A stretch of 64,000 bases of DNA from Phaeotremella fagi. Taxonomy: Eukaryota > Basidiomycota > Tremellomycetes > Tremellales > Phaeotremellaceae. The translations under genes were made by a program, and so were the position numbers. Under the pieces are notes generated by a model, which made no database searches, was not told the DNA's origin, and saw nothing but the letters and a program-made list of their open reading frames with translations. The DNA lies in NCBI GenBank assembly GCA_001599715.1, contig BCHU01000005.1, forward strand, positions 744,001 to 808,000, written 5' to 3'. Below, piece by piece: positions 52,698-64,000 of the stretch (position 1 is the first letter of the stretch; each line of letters opens with the position of its first letter).

Positions 52698-54458
52698 ATG
52701 TCAAACCTAACTCCAACTCCAGAGATCGTAACTTATCTAAGGTCACTCGAAGCAGTTCGTGAACGCTCACAACAGGTTTTCGATTTAGCTCTTGAAGGTA
52801 AATTGGATCATTGGGATTGGCATCAAGATAAGTTCAACGATGTCGTCGATTACTGTGCCGCCAGAATTGAGGTGAGGTTTGGGTTGTTGATAGCTTCTTC
52901 TAACTTTATTACAGCGTGTTTTCGGAACTGATTATTCAAGCGTAAGCGAAGTCTCAGTTGTCAATACAGTATGAAGCTAATCTCACTCCACAGATCCCAC
53001 GTATGACCACCCTCCATCTCACATACCCACACTAACCAACCATAGCCCACTGTCGTCGAAATCATTTCATAACCCCAACTCCAAACGGTACAATAAACCG
53101 AATCCAAATCTTGACCTCCTCACCAAATTTCCCTTCAGACCCACTGAAAAAAGCTGCAACCCTCATCGACCTGTATCTAGTTTCCGTCCTCCTCGACGCT
53201 GGAGCGGGTAATCTTTGGTCGTACACTGAAACCAACTCTGTTGGTGAGATCACATGGAAGGGCGGTAGAAGTGAAGGTTTAGCTGTGGCTAGTTATCAGA
53301 TGTTTGTTGATGGAGTTTTCTCTTCTGACAAGAAAGATAAATTACGGGTTGATGGTAGGTGAAGTCTAACCAGTGATGACGAGGTCAATGTTAACTTACC
53401 GGATTTAGCTCAAGGATTGAAAGCTCTCACTCCTGAAATCTTGGCTACTCATTTACAAGTCTCTGAATCCAACCCAATGGCCGGATTGGAAGGTCGGTGT
53501 AATCTACTCATCAAATTGGGTGATGCACTGTTAGCACGTCCAGATATATGTCAAACAGGTAGACCAGGTGATTTGATCGGTAAGTCCAAATGAAATAAAG
53601 ATATGACACAATCCTAATGAACACCTATGTAGCATATTTCGAACCCAAACTCGATCGAAGCGCTTCAACACCAACTCTCAGTCTCAAAGAATTCTGGTCA
53701 ACACTGTTGAACCTTCTCTTACCGATTTGGCCATCACGTACGACCTTACCTTCAAACCCCACCTACCTCTTAGGAGACGTTTGGCAATGTCCCTCGTTAA
53801 CTCGTCATCTATCTTCTGTCAAAGGTGTAGTACAAGAAGGTGAAGACTACGTACCATTCCATAAACTAAGTCAATGGCTTTGTTATTCTCTGGTCGAGGG
53901 GATCGAAAGTCAAACTGATTGGGTCGTGGATCGCGGAAGAGGTCAAACTGGTTTACCAGAGGTAGGTTATGGATTATGTATAAATCACGAATGTGAGTTA
54001 ACGTTGGGAATAGTATCGCAACGGAGGTTTACTCGTTGATCTCGATGTGCTTCAAATAAGACCCACCTCCCTCGACCCTTCAGCTTATCCAAACGGATTA
54101 GATAAACCACCAAAATTAGATCCATGGCATCCGGCAATCATTGAATGGCGAGCCATCACCGTTATAGCTTTGTGGGTACAGAATCTAACAAATAAACAGA
54201 TTAGTTGTCTTACTGATACCCCGTGTTTAGGGATCAAATTCACATTGGGATATTAAAGAAGTTGGGTTTAGATGATGAACAACTTTCTTTGGCTCAAGTT
54301 CTCGAAGCTGCTACTTGGGTTGGTGGACGTGAGATCGCAGCCAAGAAACGTGTTGGTGGTGGACGTAGGTTCTTTCCCCTACTCACTTTTGAATTTTAGG
54401 ACTGATCATTGATCACCCAGCTCCAATCGAGATTATCAGTGATGGAACCGTTTTTTAA
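52698..54458 (+). CDS. URC4: Urc4-type protein of uracil catabolism (DUF1688)
   Basis: DUF1688 protein required, with Urc1 and others, for the fungal URC pathway that uses uracil as nitrogen source; its exact reaction is unclear. About ten exons. Conserved order: IVTYLRSLEAVRERSQQVFDLALEGKLDHWDWH, FNDVVDYCAARI, RHFITPTPNG, AATLIDLYLVSVLLDAGAGNLWSYTE, GRSEGLAVASYQMFVDGVFSS, PMAGLEGRCNLLIKLGDALLARPDIC, GRPGDLIAYF, GDVWQCPSLT, VPFHKLSQWLCYSLVEGIE, GLPEYRNGGLLVDLDVLQIR (the splice restores YRNGG), DPWHPAIIEWRAITVIAL, AATWVGGREIAAKKRVGGGPPIEIISDGTVF. All hallmarks of the family are intact. Soluble, cytosolic. Confidence 0.92.
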
Positions 54459-54593
54459 GTTGGATTGGAGTTGTACGAATAGAAGAAAAATCATATTTAA
54501 CCTTGTAGATAGAATAACGTCAAGAATGAAAAAACAATAAATTGCATTTTTGTATCTACATTCATATCTCTCTTTTCCATCCATTCAAACCCC

Positions 54594-56793
54594 TTAATGA
54601 CCATGAGGATCCTCCTCACCCTTCTGTTCAGGAGCCACAACAATACTATCATCAATCCTAAGTAAACTCTGTGCAGCCTCTAAAGCAGATTTCAAACTCT
54701 TGATCTTACTGATGGTAGGTTCCAAAACACCAGCTTGTCTGTTATCAATGATTTCACCGTTGATCAAGTCCAAACCGTAAAACATGAGATTTCTTTTGGG
54801 ATCGTTGAGTGAAACGTTTTGAGCTGCGTTGTGGTACGCTCGAAGTTTCGCTACTAGATCCGTTGAATCTTTGGCTGCGTTGAGGGAAAGTGTTTTAGGG
54901 ATTGTTAAGAGTGAATTGGCGAATTCGGCAATGGCTAGTTGTTCTCTTGAACCCTGAACGAGGTTTCGATGTTAGTTCAGTTGGAGTGGGGGAGGGGGGG
55001 AGGGACTTACCAGAGTGGTAGCGAAATTTTCTAGATAAATCGATAAAGCGGTTTCAACGGCTCCTCCACCAGGTACCACACTTCCACTTTCCAAAGTTCT
55101 TTTAACGATACTCAAAGCGTCATGTAACGATCTCTCCATCTCGTCCAACATGTAATCGTTCGCACCTCTCAGAATGATCGAAGCGCTCGATTGGGCTTTG
55201 GTACCTTTAACCAAAATCAATTCGTCGTCACTGATTCTTTCTTGAACTACTTCCTCGGCTGTTCCCAATGATGACGCTTCGAAAGTTTCTTCACCGTCTA
55301 GATTGGCTAACGATGAAACTAGGGTTGCACCGGTCGCTCTTGCTATACGACGTAGATCTTCTTTACGACATCTTCGAACTGCCATTGCACCTGCTTCGAC
55401 GAATTCTTTAAGACATAGATCATCGATTCCTTTGGTTGTTAAGATGACGTTGGCTCCGGTAGCCAAGATCTTTCTGACTCTTTCGAGGGTGATTTCGGAT
55501 TCACTAAATGGTGTCAGTTAGATGGGCGCATCACCAAAGGTCACTAACTAACCGTTTACGAATTTCCTCGAGTTGACTAGGATCATCGATAGTGATATGA
55601 ACACCTAAATGCATTCTCTGTTTGGCGAGGTTCATATCAAGGCAAGCGATTTTAGCATTAGGGATCCGTAATTTCATAGCTATTAAACTGTCAGTTCGTC
55701 CTCACTTGAATCGTCGTTAGGATGAACTCACCCTGACTAGCGACAGTACAATTCAAAGCGTAACCGTTAACCATGTAACTCTCTCTTGCAGATTTTCCAT
55801 GAGCCTTCAAAACATTAACAGCTTTGACCGGGTATTTCTTTTCTCCATGGGGGTTAACAGTTTTGACGGCTAACATGGCATCGACTACCATTGGGGCGAA
55901 AAGGTCGTCATCGCTGTGGGTTTGATGAGTTATGGGTCACACGGCGAGACATGAGTAACTCACGCCGAAATGATTTTTGAACTCATTGATGTCTTTGCGA
56001 CGTTGACTAAACATTCTCTACCCAATTTATCGACTTTTGTAGATAATTGCTCAGCCATGAATCGACAAGCTTCTTTGCAAGCGAGACTAGACAGTGTCGT
56101 CAGAATCATTCAAAGGAATTCTCAATCGAGTTGATGATGCCAACTCACCGATAACCAGCGATGACAGTTGTTGGATGAATTTTATTACGAATTAACTCAT
56201 TTGCCCGACGTAACAATTCTGATGCGAGGAGGACAACTGAAGTAGTACCATCACCAACTTCTTTATCTTGTTGAGTAGCTAGACCGACTAGTACACGAGC
56301 CTATCAAGGCGTAAAATTTATCAGCGAAATGTGACGCTTGCACGAAAAGAGATCCAAGCTTACAGCAGGATGAGTCACTTCGAGTAAAGAAAGGATAGTT
56401 GCTCCGTCATTGGTTATAGTGACATCACCAATGTTGTCCACTAACATCTTGTCGAGACTATCTCAGGTGTTAACCACATGCCCAAGAATCCAAGTATGAT
56501 GGAGATTTCACTCACCCAACTGGACCTAAACTTGATTTAAGAATGTTGGAAACGGTTTGACAAGCCATGACTGAATTTAATCAGCGTCCGAGAAAAACTT
56601 TTCGTACCCACCATTCTGATCTCTGATCTCTGCACCACTCGTTCTTGATCCACCGAGGAAGAGACCCTAAGAACACAATGTCAGTATGATCGTAAGACAA
56701 TTGATCCATCATGTTCCATGAGATTGTAAAATCTCTGTAAAGAAAAGTGGTACATACCGCTCTGGGATCTCTTTGATACATTGCTGAAGCCAT
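54594..56793 (-). CDS. CCT1: CCT1 / TCP-1 alpha chaperonin subunit
   Basis: Subunit alpha of the hetero-octameric cytosolic chaperonin that folds actin and tubulin. About ten exons from [12 protein letters not shown] at 56793 to the stop at 54594. CCT signatures: [19 protein letters not shown] and [12 protein letters not shown] (exons at 56250-56460), [16 protein letters not shown]-type segment [160 protein letters not shown]. The LKAHGKS and GYALNC elements distinguish alpha from other subunits. Tail [11 protein letters not shown]. Divergent from TIM21. Confidence 0.95.
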
Positions 56794-57053
56794 CGTTGGT
56801 GGTAGTTGTAGGTGATTCGTTTATCAGTTGAGACTACTTTCCTTTTGGTTGGAAGTCAAGATGCTGTTTTGGTGTATTTTCAGAGATAGATTTGATTCTA
56901 TCTAGTTCATCTTTTGGTAGACGCGTTACAATGACATTTCGTTGGTGGCGGCGGGATCAATTTAAATAGTAGGACTGAATAAGTAAGTGAAGTATCAGAT
57001 GTTCGAAGAGAGTTACAGTGATTGAATTTACATACTCACTCGTGCTGACAACA
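56794..57053. promoter_or_regulatory. Divergent promoter, CCT1 / TIM21
   Basis: 260 bases between divergent starts; no TATA box noticed. Confidence 0.45.
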
Positions 57054-58312
57054 ATGTCCAAATCATCAATCAGAATAACAATAAAATCAACAATAGCAAC
57101 ATCTCTAAATCCCAAATCATTCTCCCATAAACTACCCACATTCATCCCACCCCAATCTCAAAAAAGATCTTACGCAACCCACACCGAATTCCCTCATTCC
57201 ACCAACTCGACTTCGAAGCAGACCTCAGACTTGTTGAACAGGTTAGAGTCGGAATCCAGAAAACGTTCGACGTTGGATTCGAATGTTAGGGAGAGCGTTG
57301 GTCCGTTCCCGTTAGGTGTTGGGCCTAGTGGAAGGAGGAAGACTTGGAAACCGTGGTCTGAATTAGGTATAGGTGGGAAGGGTGGGTCATAAGATCATGA
57401 ATACTGAATCGGAAATGGAGAACTGATTTTTATTTGACACTAGTGGCTCGAACTACCGCTCAAACTGGTAATCTAACTGTTATCATCGTTGGAGGTTCCC
57501 TATTCGTCATTCTAGCTTTCGCATTGACTACAGAACTGTTCGCTGAGAATTCACCGAGTGTGTTATATTCCCAAGCGATAGATATTATCAGATCAAGTGA
57601 TGCGGTGGGTCAAACAACCAATCCAGTCCTTACACCAACTAACCAAACTACCCAGTTAAACCCCCATCTCCTCCCCCCACTCCAATTCACCCATTCCTCC
57701 AACCCAACCTCCCCATCAAGAGGTTCCCAACCCCTAACCCACAAGCTAATAAAGCACCCAACCTCCAACCGTGATCATCTCCTCTTAACCTTCTACATCC
57801 ACGGTCGAGGCCAAGACGAACCAGACACCTCAATCAACGGATACCTGAATTCAAGTTTTTCATTCATAACAGAAACCTTACGTGAGGTAGCTGAATTCGT
57901 TGGATTCATCGAACCAACTCCAACAACACCTTTATCACCATCTGTCGACACCTCCATCTCCAAATCAGAATATAAAAATAGTACAACGGAGAAATCGAGT
58001 TTCGGAGGTCTGTTCAATGGCTTCAATATACGAAACGGGAATTCGGTTCAGAAAGCGATCAAAACTCCTCCACCACCTGGGACATATAAATTAGCAGAGG
58101 TTAGGGCTGATTATGTCAAGGTATCTTTCTACCCTTTCTCTGGAAGGATATGACATGGGACTGATACACCTTAGAACGCTTCTGGACATTTCATTCTTTT
58201 GGCGATGATCGCTGATGTACCCCATTCGAGGGCTCCTTATCCATCTCGAGCGACGATTTTTTGGTCGGACGAAGCTAACACTGAAGGTTTGTTGGGTAGG
58301 AAACCTAGATAG
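57054..58312 (+). CDS. TIM21: Tim21, mitochondrial inner-membrane TIM23 complex subunit
   Basis: Tethers the TIM23 translocase to the TOM complex and respiratory supercomplexes. Start MSKSSIRITIKSTIATSLNPKSF at 57054 (the frame is open to 57018) is a basic, hydroxylated presequence; KRSYATHTEF looks like a processing-region sequence. Then KTWKPWSELGIGGK, intron, VARTTAQTGNLTVIIVGGSLFVILAFALTTELFAENSPSVLYSQAIDII: a single TM helix followed by the conserved ELFA.NSPSVLY motif. The intermembrane-space domain continues with DHLLLTFYIHGRGQDEP, YKLAEVRADYVK and NASGHFILLAMIADV. A Pro/Ser/Thr-rich insert of about 40 residues (57600-57740) is longer than in yeast. Ends LLGRKPR. Confidence 0.9.
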
Positions 58313-59095
58313 TCGGGGTTTTGTGGGTAGTGGGATAGGATTTGTAACAAAGTATAATCAATCATGTGTGGCATGTAAATTCATTTTTACGCTGGTTTCC
58401 GGTTCCAGTCAAAAATACTGCAGTATGAAGTACGCTTAGTGAATTCATCGACGATCTACTGTACTGTATTGTGCATGTTTACTCTATGTATGTACAATCT
58501 CTTCATCAAGTATACCCTATAGTTCTTATCCAACCGTCTAAATCCCAAAATAATTTCGACGTCAACTTCCACCCGAATGAAAATGTCATCTATGAACCCA
58601 AAACCCACTTGAAGTTCTGTATATACTCCACTGCTAAACCTGATGATAGTAACGAAACTCTTGCTTTCTCGTGATCTAATGAATCTATAATAATGATTGA
58701 ATGTTGATAATATGTTATGTAATCTATGATTAATGAATGCGTTTTGTTGGTTTTGGTTGCGATTAATCGATATCCATCTTTATCTACGTAATGTAATGTA
58801 CTCTAAAGAATGGTCAGGATTTTCAAAAACGTTCGTTAAAGAGGGGGAAAGTACAGTACTTACTTTGATTGACTTCTTCTTATTCCCCTTTGGTATCTCC
58901 ATTCCCCAAAATAATAATATCCCTCACTAAAACGAATGATCAATCCCATAAAACGTAAAATGACATTCCGAAAGGAAACCTACAGCAAGTACTCATAACC
59001 GTACTGGGCCTCCCTCAAAACCCTAATTTAGTAGCATAAACCGCAAAAAGTTTTTGATAATATCTCGAATGAGTTGATGTCAACTAAACAAAATG
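58313..59095. other. Convergent spacer, nothing recognised
   Basis: About 780 bases between two convergent genes. It contains TACTGTACTGTA at 58457, GTACAGTACT at 58851 and an ATACTGCAGTAT palindrome near 58414. A 67-codon frame at 58471-58674 is unsupported. Confidence 0.4.
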
Positions 59096-60725
59096 TCAAT
59101 TTAGGTTTGGGCTTTTCGAATGTGAAAGAAGATTAAAATCCCAACTGACATCATCAACGCATTGTTCCAATAATCTTTCAAGTTCTACACTCGAATACCC
59201 ATAATTCGTCAACGTCGACAACTGTTTATAAAAATTCGCTGTGATGATCTCTGAATGGAGTCTACCTTTTTCAGCTAATTTTTGGGGGTCTACATGGGGT
59301 GTCAACGAATTGTGGTATACTGTACTTCTTTACTTACTCCCTTTCCCTCCACAGGGGATTCCTAGTTCTTGACGATAAACTTGGTTTGAACTTGGGTCAT
59401 CGGTTGTTAGCTCTTTTGTTTTGTTTTTGAGGGGTGAGACGTACAAGACTGCACTTGACGCTATGGTGCTCAAAAGTTCTTCGGGGATGTTGATATCAAC
59501 TATAAGATCTTATCAACGACTTTTCATCTTTTGAGAATATGACAACTCACTTCCCTGAGATCCATAAGCTTCTCGGACAGATGCATCCCAAGTTCTCAAA
59601 GCTCTTGACGATTCTTGATTCGTTCCGTTAGTCTACATGGAAATGTCTGAGTGATTTTAGGTTTTTAGTATGTAGGTCAAATTACTTACGTATTGAGTCT
59701 CCGTCTCGACTAGAATCAATAATCCACCTGGACTCAATAGGACAGCTAATCTTTCTACTAATTTCGCGTATTCTGGGATATCCAACAACAGACATTTTAC
59801 GTGGATGAGATCTGATTGCTTTTAGCTTTTCTATTGGAGTTCCAGTGAGTGGGGATGGATTTACCGAATGTGTTCGCTGACCATGGGAATGGTTTACTTA
59901 TATCTATGAAGGTTTCAGAGTGGGTGTTGTTCATGAAAGACTCTGAAATCACCTACCAACAGTTTTGAAATCTATATTTCCATGGATTGATTTAGCGTTG
60001 TTGAAAGCCGACCAATCTTTGCTATAGACAACTGGTCAATTTGAATTGAATTCGATATCGAAAGACTCACTCAACTGCCACAACATCGGTGAACCTTTGA
60101 GAATTCGCCAAAGCAACAGCCCAACTTCCTAAACAACAAAATCAAACAAATAAGCAAAAGACGAAATACTGTTTGTTTGTGTGTTGCGTTGTGTACTCAC
60201 CCGTCCCCTATTCGGTAACGAAGCAACCAAGGAATATCGTCAGCTAAACCGAATTTCATATCGCCACCGAGAAATCGAAATTTACCGTTCCAGCATCCAA
60301 CACCCTACTTCTTCTACCTGAAGCATGAATCTTTCTTAGATGATCATCTATAATAGTAGTGTTATACGGTTCCAACATGACACGATGGATAGTGTTCAAG
60401 GTATCAAGTCTAAAAAAATCGTTTGTTTTAGCTTCAGTTGGAAAATCAACATACCGATAGGTCTCTGATATAGTTGAAATGGAACTTGATTTAGATGATT
60501 GTCTGGATAAGTTGAATAGGGACGAGATCATTGATGGTGTTACTGGACTTTTATCTGGGACTGAGGAGGTGTATACTGTTGAGACTTTGTTAGTGGGGTA
60601 AATTGATTGGGCCGGTGAGACTTACTGGAATCTCCTTGGTATGAGGGAGGAGATTGAGAATGAGAGTATGAAGATGGATCTGAAGATTGATATGGGGAAT
60701 AGTGATTGGGGTTTGGGTATATCAT
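59096..60725 (-). CDS. Class I SAM-dependent methyltransferase
   Basis: Fungal LaeA/TAM-like methyltransferase fold of unknown substrate. About ten exons, start at 60725 (MIYPNPNHYSPYQSSDPSSY), a Ser/Pro/Tyr-rich disordered leader, then MISSLFNLSRQSSKSSS, YVDFPTEAKTNDFFRLDTLNTIHRVML, SRVLDAG-TGTGSWAVALANS (motif I, completed across a 7-nt exon at 60207-60201), VVAVDYSKDWSAF (acidic end of strand 2), FPWSANTFDLIHVKCLLLDIPEY, LLSPGGLLILVETET and a helical C-terminus ending SKSPNLN. The DLIHVK...L..dip.y...v.R...LL.PGG..l..E arrangement is typical of basidiomycete velvet-associated-type methyltransferases. No TM segments. Exon edges are approximate. Confidence 0.82.
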
Positions 60726-62088
60726 TAATGCGATGTGTCTTGGGAATAGATGGTGGTAAAGAATAAGATTTATTTATATGTATTGTATCTACAGTGACTT
60801 TAATGTTGATGTTAAATTTAATGATATGTAACATGTAAATATTGATTACTGTATGTACAGTACACGATCGCGTTTTGATCTAGAGATGAAATTATACATA
60901 TAAGGTTTCAAAGAAGACCTTTTCACCTTTGGTATTACCGCCCAATCACCGCTCACGATCTAGAATTCTTCAATTTGATTAAGTGTTTGATTGATTGATT
61001 AATTGAAACAAATAGATTAAAAAGTTAAATTAAATCTTTGATGAGTAACGTCTACCTCCTTTGGTCGATGGAGATGATCCGGATCTTGGGAACATTCCCA
61101 CTTTTAAGTTGATCTACAAATGGATCCGATCGAACATGTGCACATAGCCTACAGTCAGTACTGTTCATACTCGTATCATCACCACTGTGAGGAACGGTAC
61201 TCTGGTGAGCATAGAGTGTAATTACTGTACCAATTGCGAAACTCATTCACGATAACATACCCCTATGTCTTGTACACACTCAAACATCTGACATCTGACA
61301 TCTGCTTCCGGTCAATCAACAAATAAAAAAGACCGTGCGCAGATTAATTAAATTTCACATCAATCACGGTAACTACGGTACGGCGTAGATTACAGCTAGT
61401 AAGGTAACCTGGTGACTACCCCAAGCCGTGAAGGTGCCGTCACTCACTGTACTCATCTGGAAGATCCTAAATTAAGCTTGAGAAAGCTCCACATTTATAG
61501 TACTAGTGTAACCAGAAAAGCAACCAAAAAATCAAACTACAAGTACGTCAAACATCAAACGACGATCAAGGTTCTTCTAGCGCGATCCAATCTGATCAGT
61601 CACAATGTCTCAATTAACTTCCATCGGTAGCGAGTAATAATAGTACCCTCCTTTAAGGTAATCACAGTTAAGGTGAGTGTACTCTCTACCCTGTTTGTTT
61701 CCACTTTACACCTCCTTTCGATGTATATGTACTTGCCCATGCCCGAACTATCTCGATGTGGCATCTTTAAGTCCTTGTATTTGTAATATCTGATTGTTCA
61801 GATACAAGATGTGGGCTTCCCTCTTGTCGTATCTTCAATAGCATCCAGAGTCATCACATCGACCATCATCGAGATCGAGAACTGTTCACTCTTTTGACAT
61901 ACCGATCTATCACATCACAATACACTTTGATCGTCCGAGCAGTACAGACAACGAGTGTTTGATTATTCTGCCACACAAGAGTCGCGTCAACCGTGGGGCT
62001 CCATGTTATCTGATGTTTTGATTGATGAAATGTGTTGTTGAGATTTGACAGCGACAACCACTACAGAGAAAGAATATCAAGATCAAAG
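60726..62088. other. Long divergent intergenic region
   Basis: About 1.36 kb between divergent starts of the methyltransferase and MSH3 genes. I see no convincing gene on either strand; frames of 60-72 codons at 61052, 61412 and 61866 have no family sequence. Contains GTACAGTAC at 60855. Too long for two simple promoters, so an unrecognised non-coding RNA or an orphan gene split by introns is possible. Confidence 0.4.
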
Positions 62089-64000
62089 ATGGTATCAAAA
62101 GGTGGGGGAGGTGATGCAGTCATTCAGTAAGTCATAATTTCTTAACTCATAGGAAAGTTTGAAACTCAAGCCCATTCTTAAAGACCTTCTATCCATTCCT
62201 TCTTCAAAAGGAAATCACCACCTGCATCATCGTCGCCTAGAAAAGAATCGACAGATTCATCACCGAAGACTGATGTAGAAAAAGGAACTAATGGGATTAT
62301 CGATCTCACTAATTCACCTCCATCGAAAAAACTAAAACTTCAAGATGAGGGTTTACCGAGAAAAGGTAATTCCTTAACTCAACCTTCGTCCAGTTATTTC
62401 AACAAATCATCAACAACGAAACCATTAGCTGTTGATCGACTACCGGTACCAGACAAATCACCGGACCTATCTAATTCTTCAGCTATCCCTTTATCTTCTT
62501 TTAGACTACCACCAATCATCTCCTCCCGATCGACAAAATCCGGATCGGCATTCGAAGATTATTCCCTAACTGTCCAACCGAATCCGACACCACCGATTCC
62601 ACGTACACCAGCTCAAATCCTTGTGCTTGAAAACCGGAGGGCAAAACTACGTTCAACAGGTGGGATCATCCCCCGACGAAAATCATTGGCGTTGGACGAA
62701 GCGGCAGCAGTCGAAGCTCGTCGTCAATTGGGTTTAGGTGATGACGACAACGAAATCGACATGGATCATGATTCCGATACCCCGAAAGAAGTTGATGAAG
62801 ATGATGAAAAACTCCAAGAGATTGGGAAAGGTTTGAAAGCTAAATTCGCTGCTAAATCTTCGATTGATACGAAGAGTAAAGGGAAGGGGAAGAAGAAAGA
62901 GGAAGTTGGGCCCAGTGGGCAGACTTATACACCTTTAGAGAAACAGTATATGGAGATTAAAGCTCGCTGGCCTGATGTTTTGCTTTTGATGGAAGGTGAG
63001 TAGACTGACTGTGAATTCGAGGAGCTACTGATTAAATGTCTTTTCTGACAGTTGGGTATAAATACAAGTCAGTCCTTTGTTCCATCGCATTTCGATAGCT
63101 AGCTAACAGCAAACTTAGATTTCACGGCGAAGATGCTAAAGTGAGTATTGTTTCTTGGCAGGATGTTACTTGATCGGGTATACTAACATAAGTAGTCTGC
63201 ATCGAAAGAATTGGGAATCGTAGCGTGAGTTTCGTTCATCTACCATCCCCAACAGATACTGACGACATCTTTCAGCTTTCCACATCGTAACTTCTACAGT
63301 GCATCCATACCCACGCACCGACTTCATATTCACGTCAAAAAGTAATCCTTTTTTATAACCTACTTGAACCTTGATTGACATTACGACAGACTTATTTCGC
63401 TCGGATACAAAGTTGGTGTTGTGTCGCAAATGGAAACAGCAGCTCTAAAGAAAGTTGGTGATAACCGAAACGCACCTTTTACGAGAGAATTGACTCATCT
63501 GTATACAGCAGCTACGTGAGCTTGGTCCTGTTATTACGATCGATGGAAGAGCTGACCATCATTTAGATACGTAGAGGAATCCACTTTATCGTCTTCAACA
63601 GTATCCGACGAACGTATGGTACCAGGTTCAACCGCACCATCTACTAACGCGCTGGTGGCTATTGTAGAACAAGGTTTAGGAGGATTGGTAGCTGATGACA
63701 GAGTTCGTATTGGATTGGTTAGCGTTATACCTGGTATTGGAGATGTGGTGTGGGACGAGTTTGACGGTAAGTTCTAATATATTTTAAAACAAGCTCTGAG
63801 AAATACAATTAATGTGTATTTCAAGATTCCCCAGTCAGAAGTGAACTCGAAACTAGATTGACACATCTTCATCCAAGTGAATTACTACTTCCCGCCAAGG
63901 GGTTAAGTAAGGCAACTGAAAAAGTACTGAAACATATAGCCGGTGGATCGAAGTAAGTATCGTTTATCTTTCATCACGACCATACTGACAACTTTTATTA
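62089..64000 (+). CDS. MSH3: DNA mismatch repair protein Msh3, 5' part (partial)
   Basis: MutS homolog that pairs with Msh2 to recognise insertion-deletion loops. Start [13 protein letters not shown], then intron, then [14 protein letters not shown] and a disordered Ser/Pro/Lys-rich leader of about 250 residues. Mismatch-binding domain: [113 protein letters not shown]. In this segment [12 protein letters not shown], the Q-x-E-T-A-A-L-K loop and FTRELT..YT..T are Msh3-type rather than Msh6-type (the Phe-x-Glu wedge of Msh6/MutS is replaced by a Tyr-Lys element). Short exons (for example 63220-63230 region). Runs off the right edge of the window before the connector domains are complete. Confidence 0.92.

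Noticed and set aside
62386..62412. Possible PCNA-binding (PIP) box in the Msh3 leader (QPSSSYF)
   Set aside because: Spacing between Gln and the aromatic pair is one residue short and the hydrophobic position is Ser, so it does not match the motif.

Overview
The window is nuclear DNA of a basidiomycete yeast or fungus, most likely a tremellomycete (Cryptococcus/Kwoniella/Tremella type). The basis is many short introns (about 45-70 nt, GTAAGT/GTGAGT donors), moderate A+T content, compact spacing, and recognisable fungal housekeeping proteins split over many small exons. There are no bacterial-style operons, phage, insertion sequences or CRISPR arrays. The species call is inference.

Layout. 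1-3634: 3' end of the checkpoint gene MAD2, the ER-Golgi cargo receptor gene ERV46 and a PPIL1-type cyclophilin. 3796-7868: four small minus-strand orphan genes, at least three of them diverged tandem paralogs. 8577-12582: a GATA zinc-finger regulator with a 1.2 kb upstream region, and a single-pass membrane protein gene. 12829-17546: the ribosome-export GTPase LSG1 and a DUF1479 protein. 17893-19435: two intronless orphan genes. 19533-21159: a GH5 glucanase-like enzyme without a signal peptide. 21571-24186: a tandem array of three small paralogs; the first two are a duplication that carries its promoter and 3' flank. 24448-27163: a Yvc1/TRP-type vacuolar channel. 27468-29770: a two-part orphan locus. 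30079-32541: peptide:N-glycanase apparently fused to a legume-type lectin domain. 32699-39207: mitochondrial uL5m, the TRAPPIII subunit TRAPPC8/Trs85 and histone H4. 39606-43983: a second orphan array of four minus-strand paralogs. 44924-50145: type III polyketide synthase, cytochrome P450, membrane-anchored methyltransferase-like protein and a small membrane protein. 50916-52276: a secreted DUF4430-like protein with an apparent frameshift. 52698-58312: URC4, CCT1 and TIM21. 59096-60725: a methyltransferase. 62089-64000: the start of MSH3.

How the genes relate. Most are unlinked housekeeping functions. Several pairs are divergently transcribed from short shared regions (ERV46/PPIL1, uL5m/TRAPPC8, CCT1/TIM21, P450/methyltransferase). 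The neighbourhood at 44.9-50.1 kb is the best candidate for an undescribed pathway: a small phenolic-lipid or alkylpyrone type cluster with a scaffold-making enzyme and two tailoring enzymes. The other unusual material is three independent tandem arrays of short, fast-evolving genes of unknown function, which suggests a region where lineage-specific genes are born and decay. The PNGase-lectin protein is the clearest unusual domain combination. All exon boundaries were inferred by eye from splice signals and protein-family conservation; start sites of the orphan genes are the least certain part.
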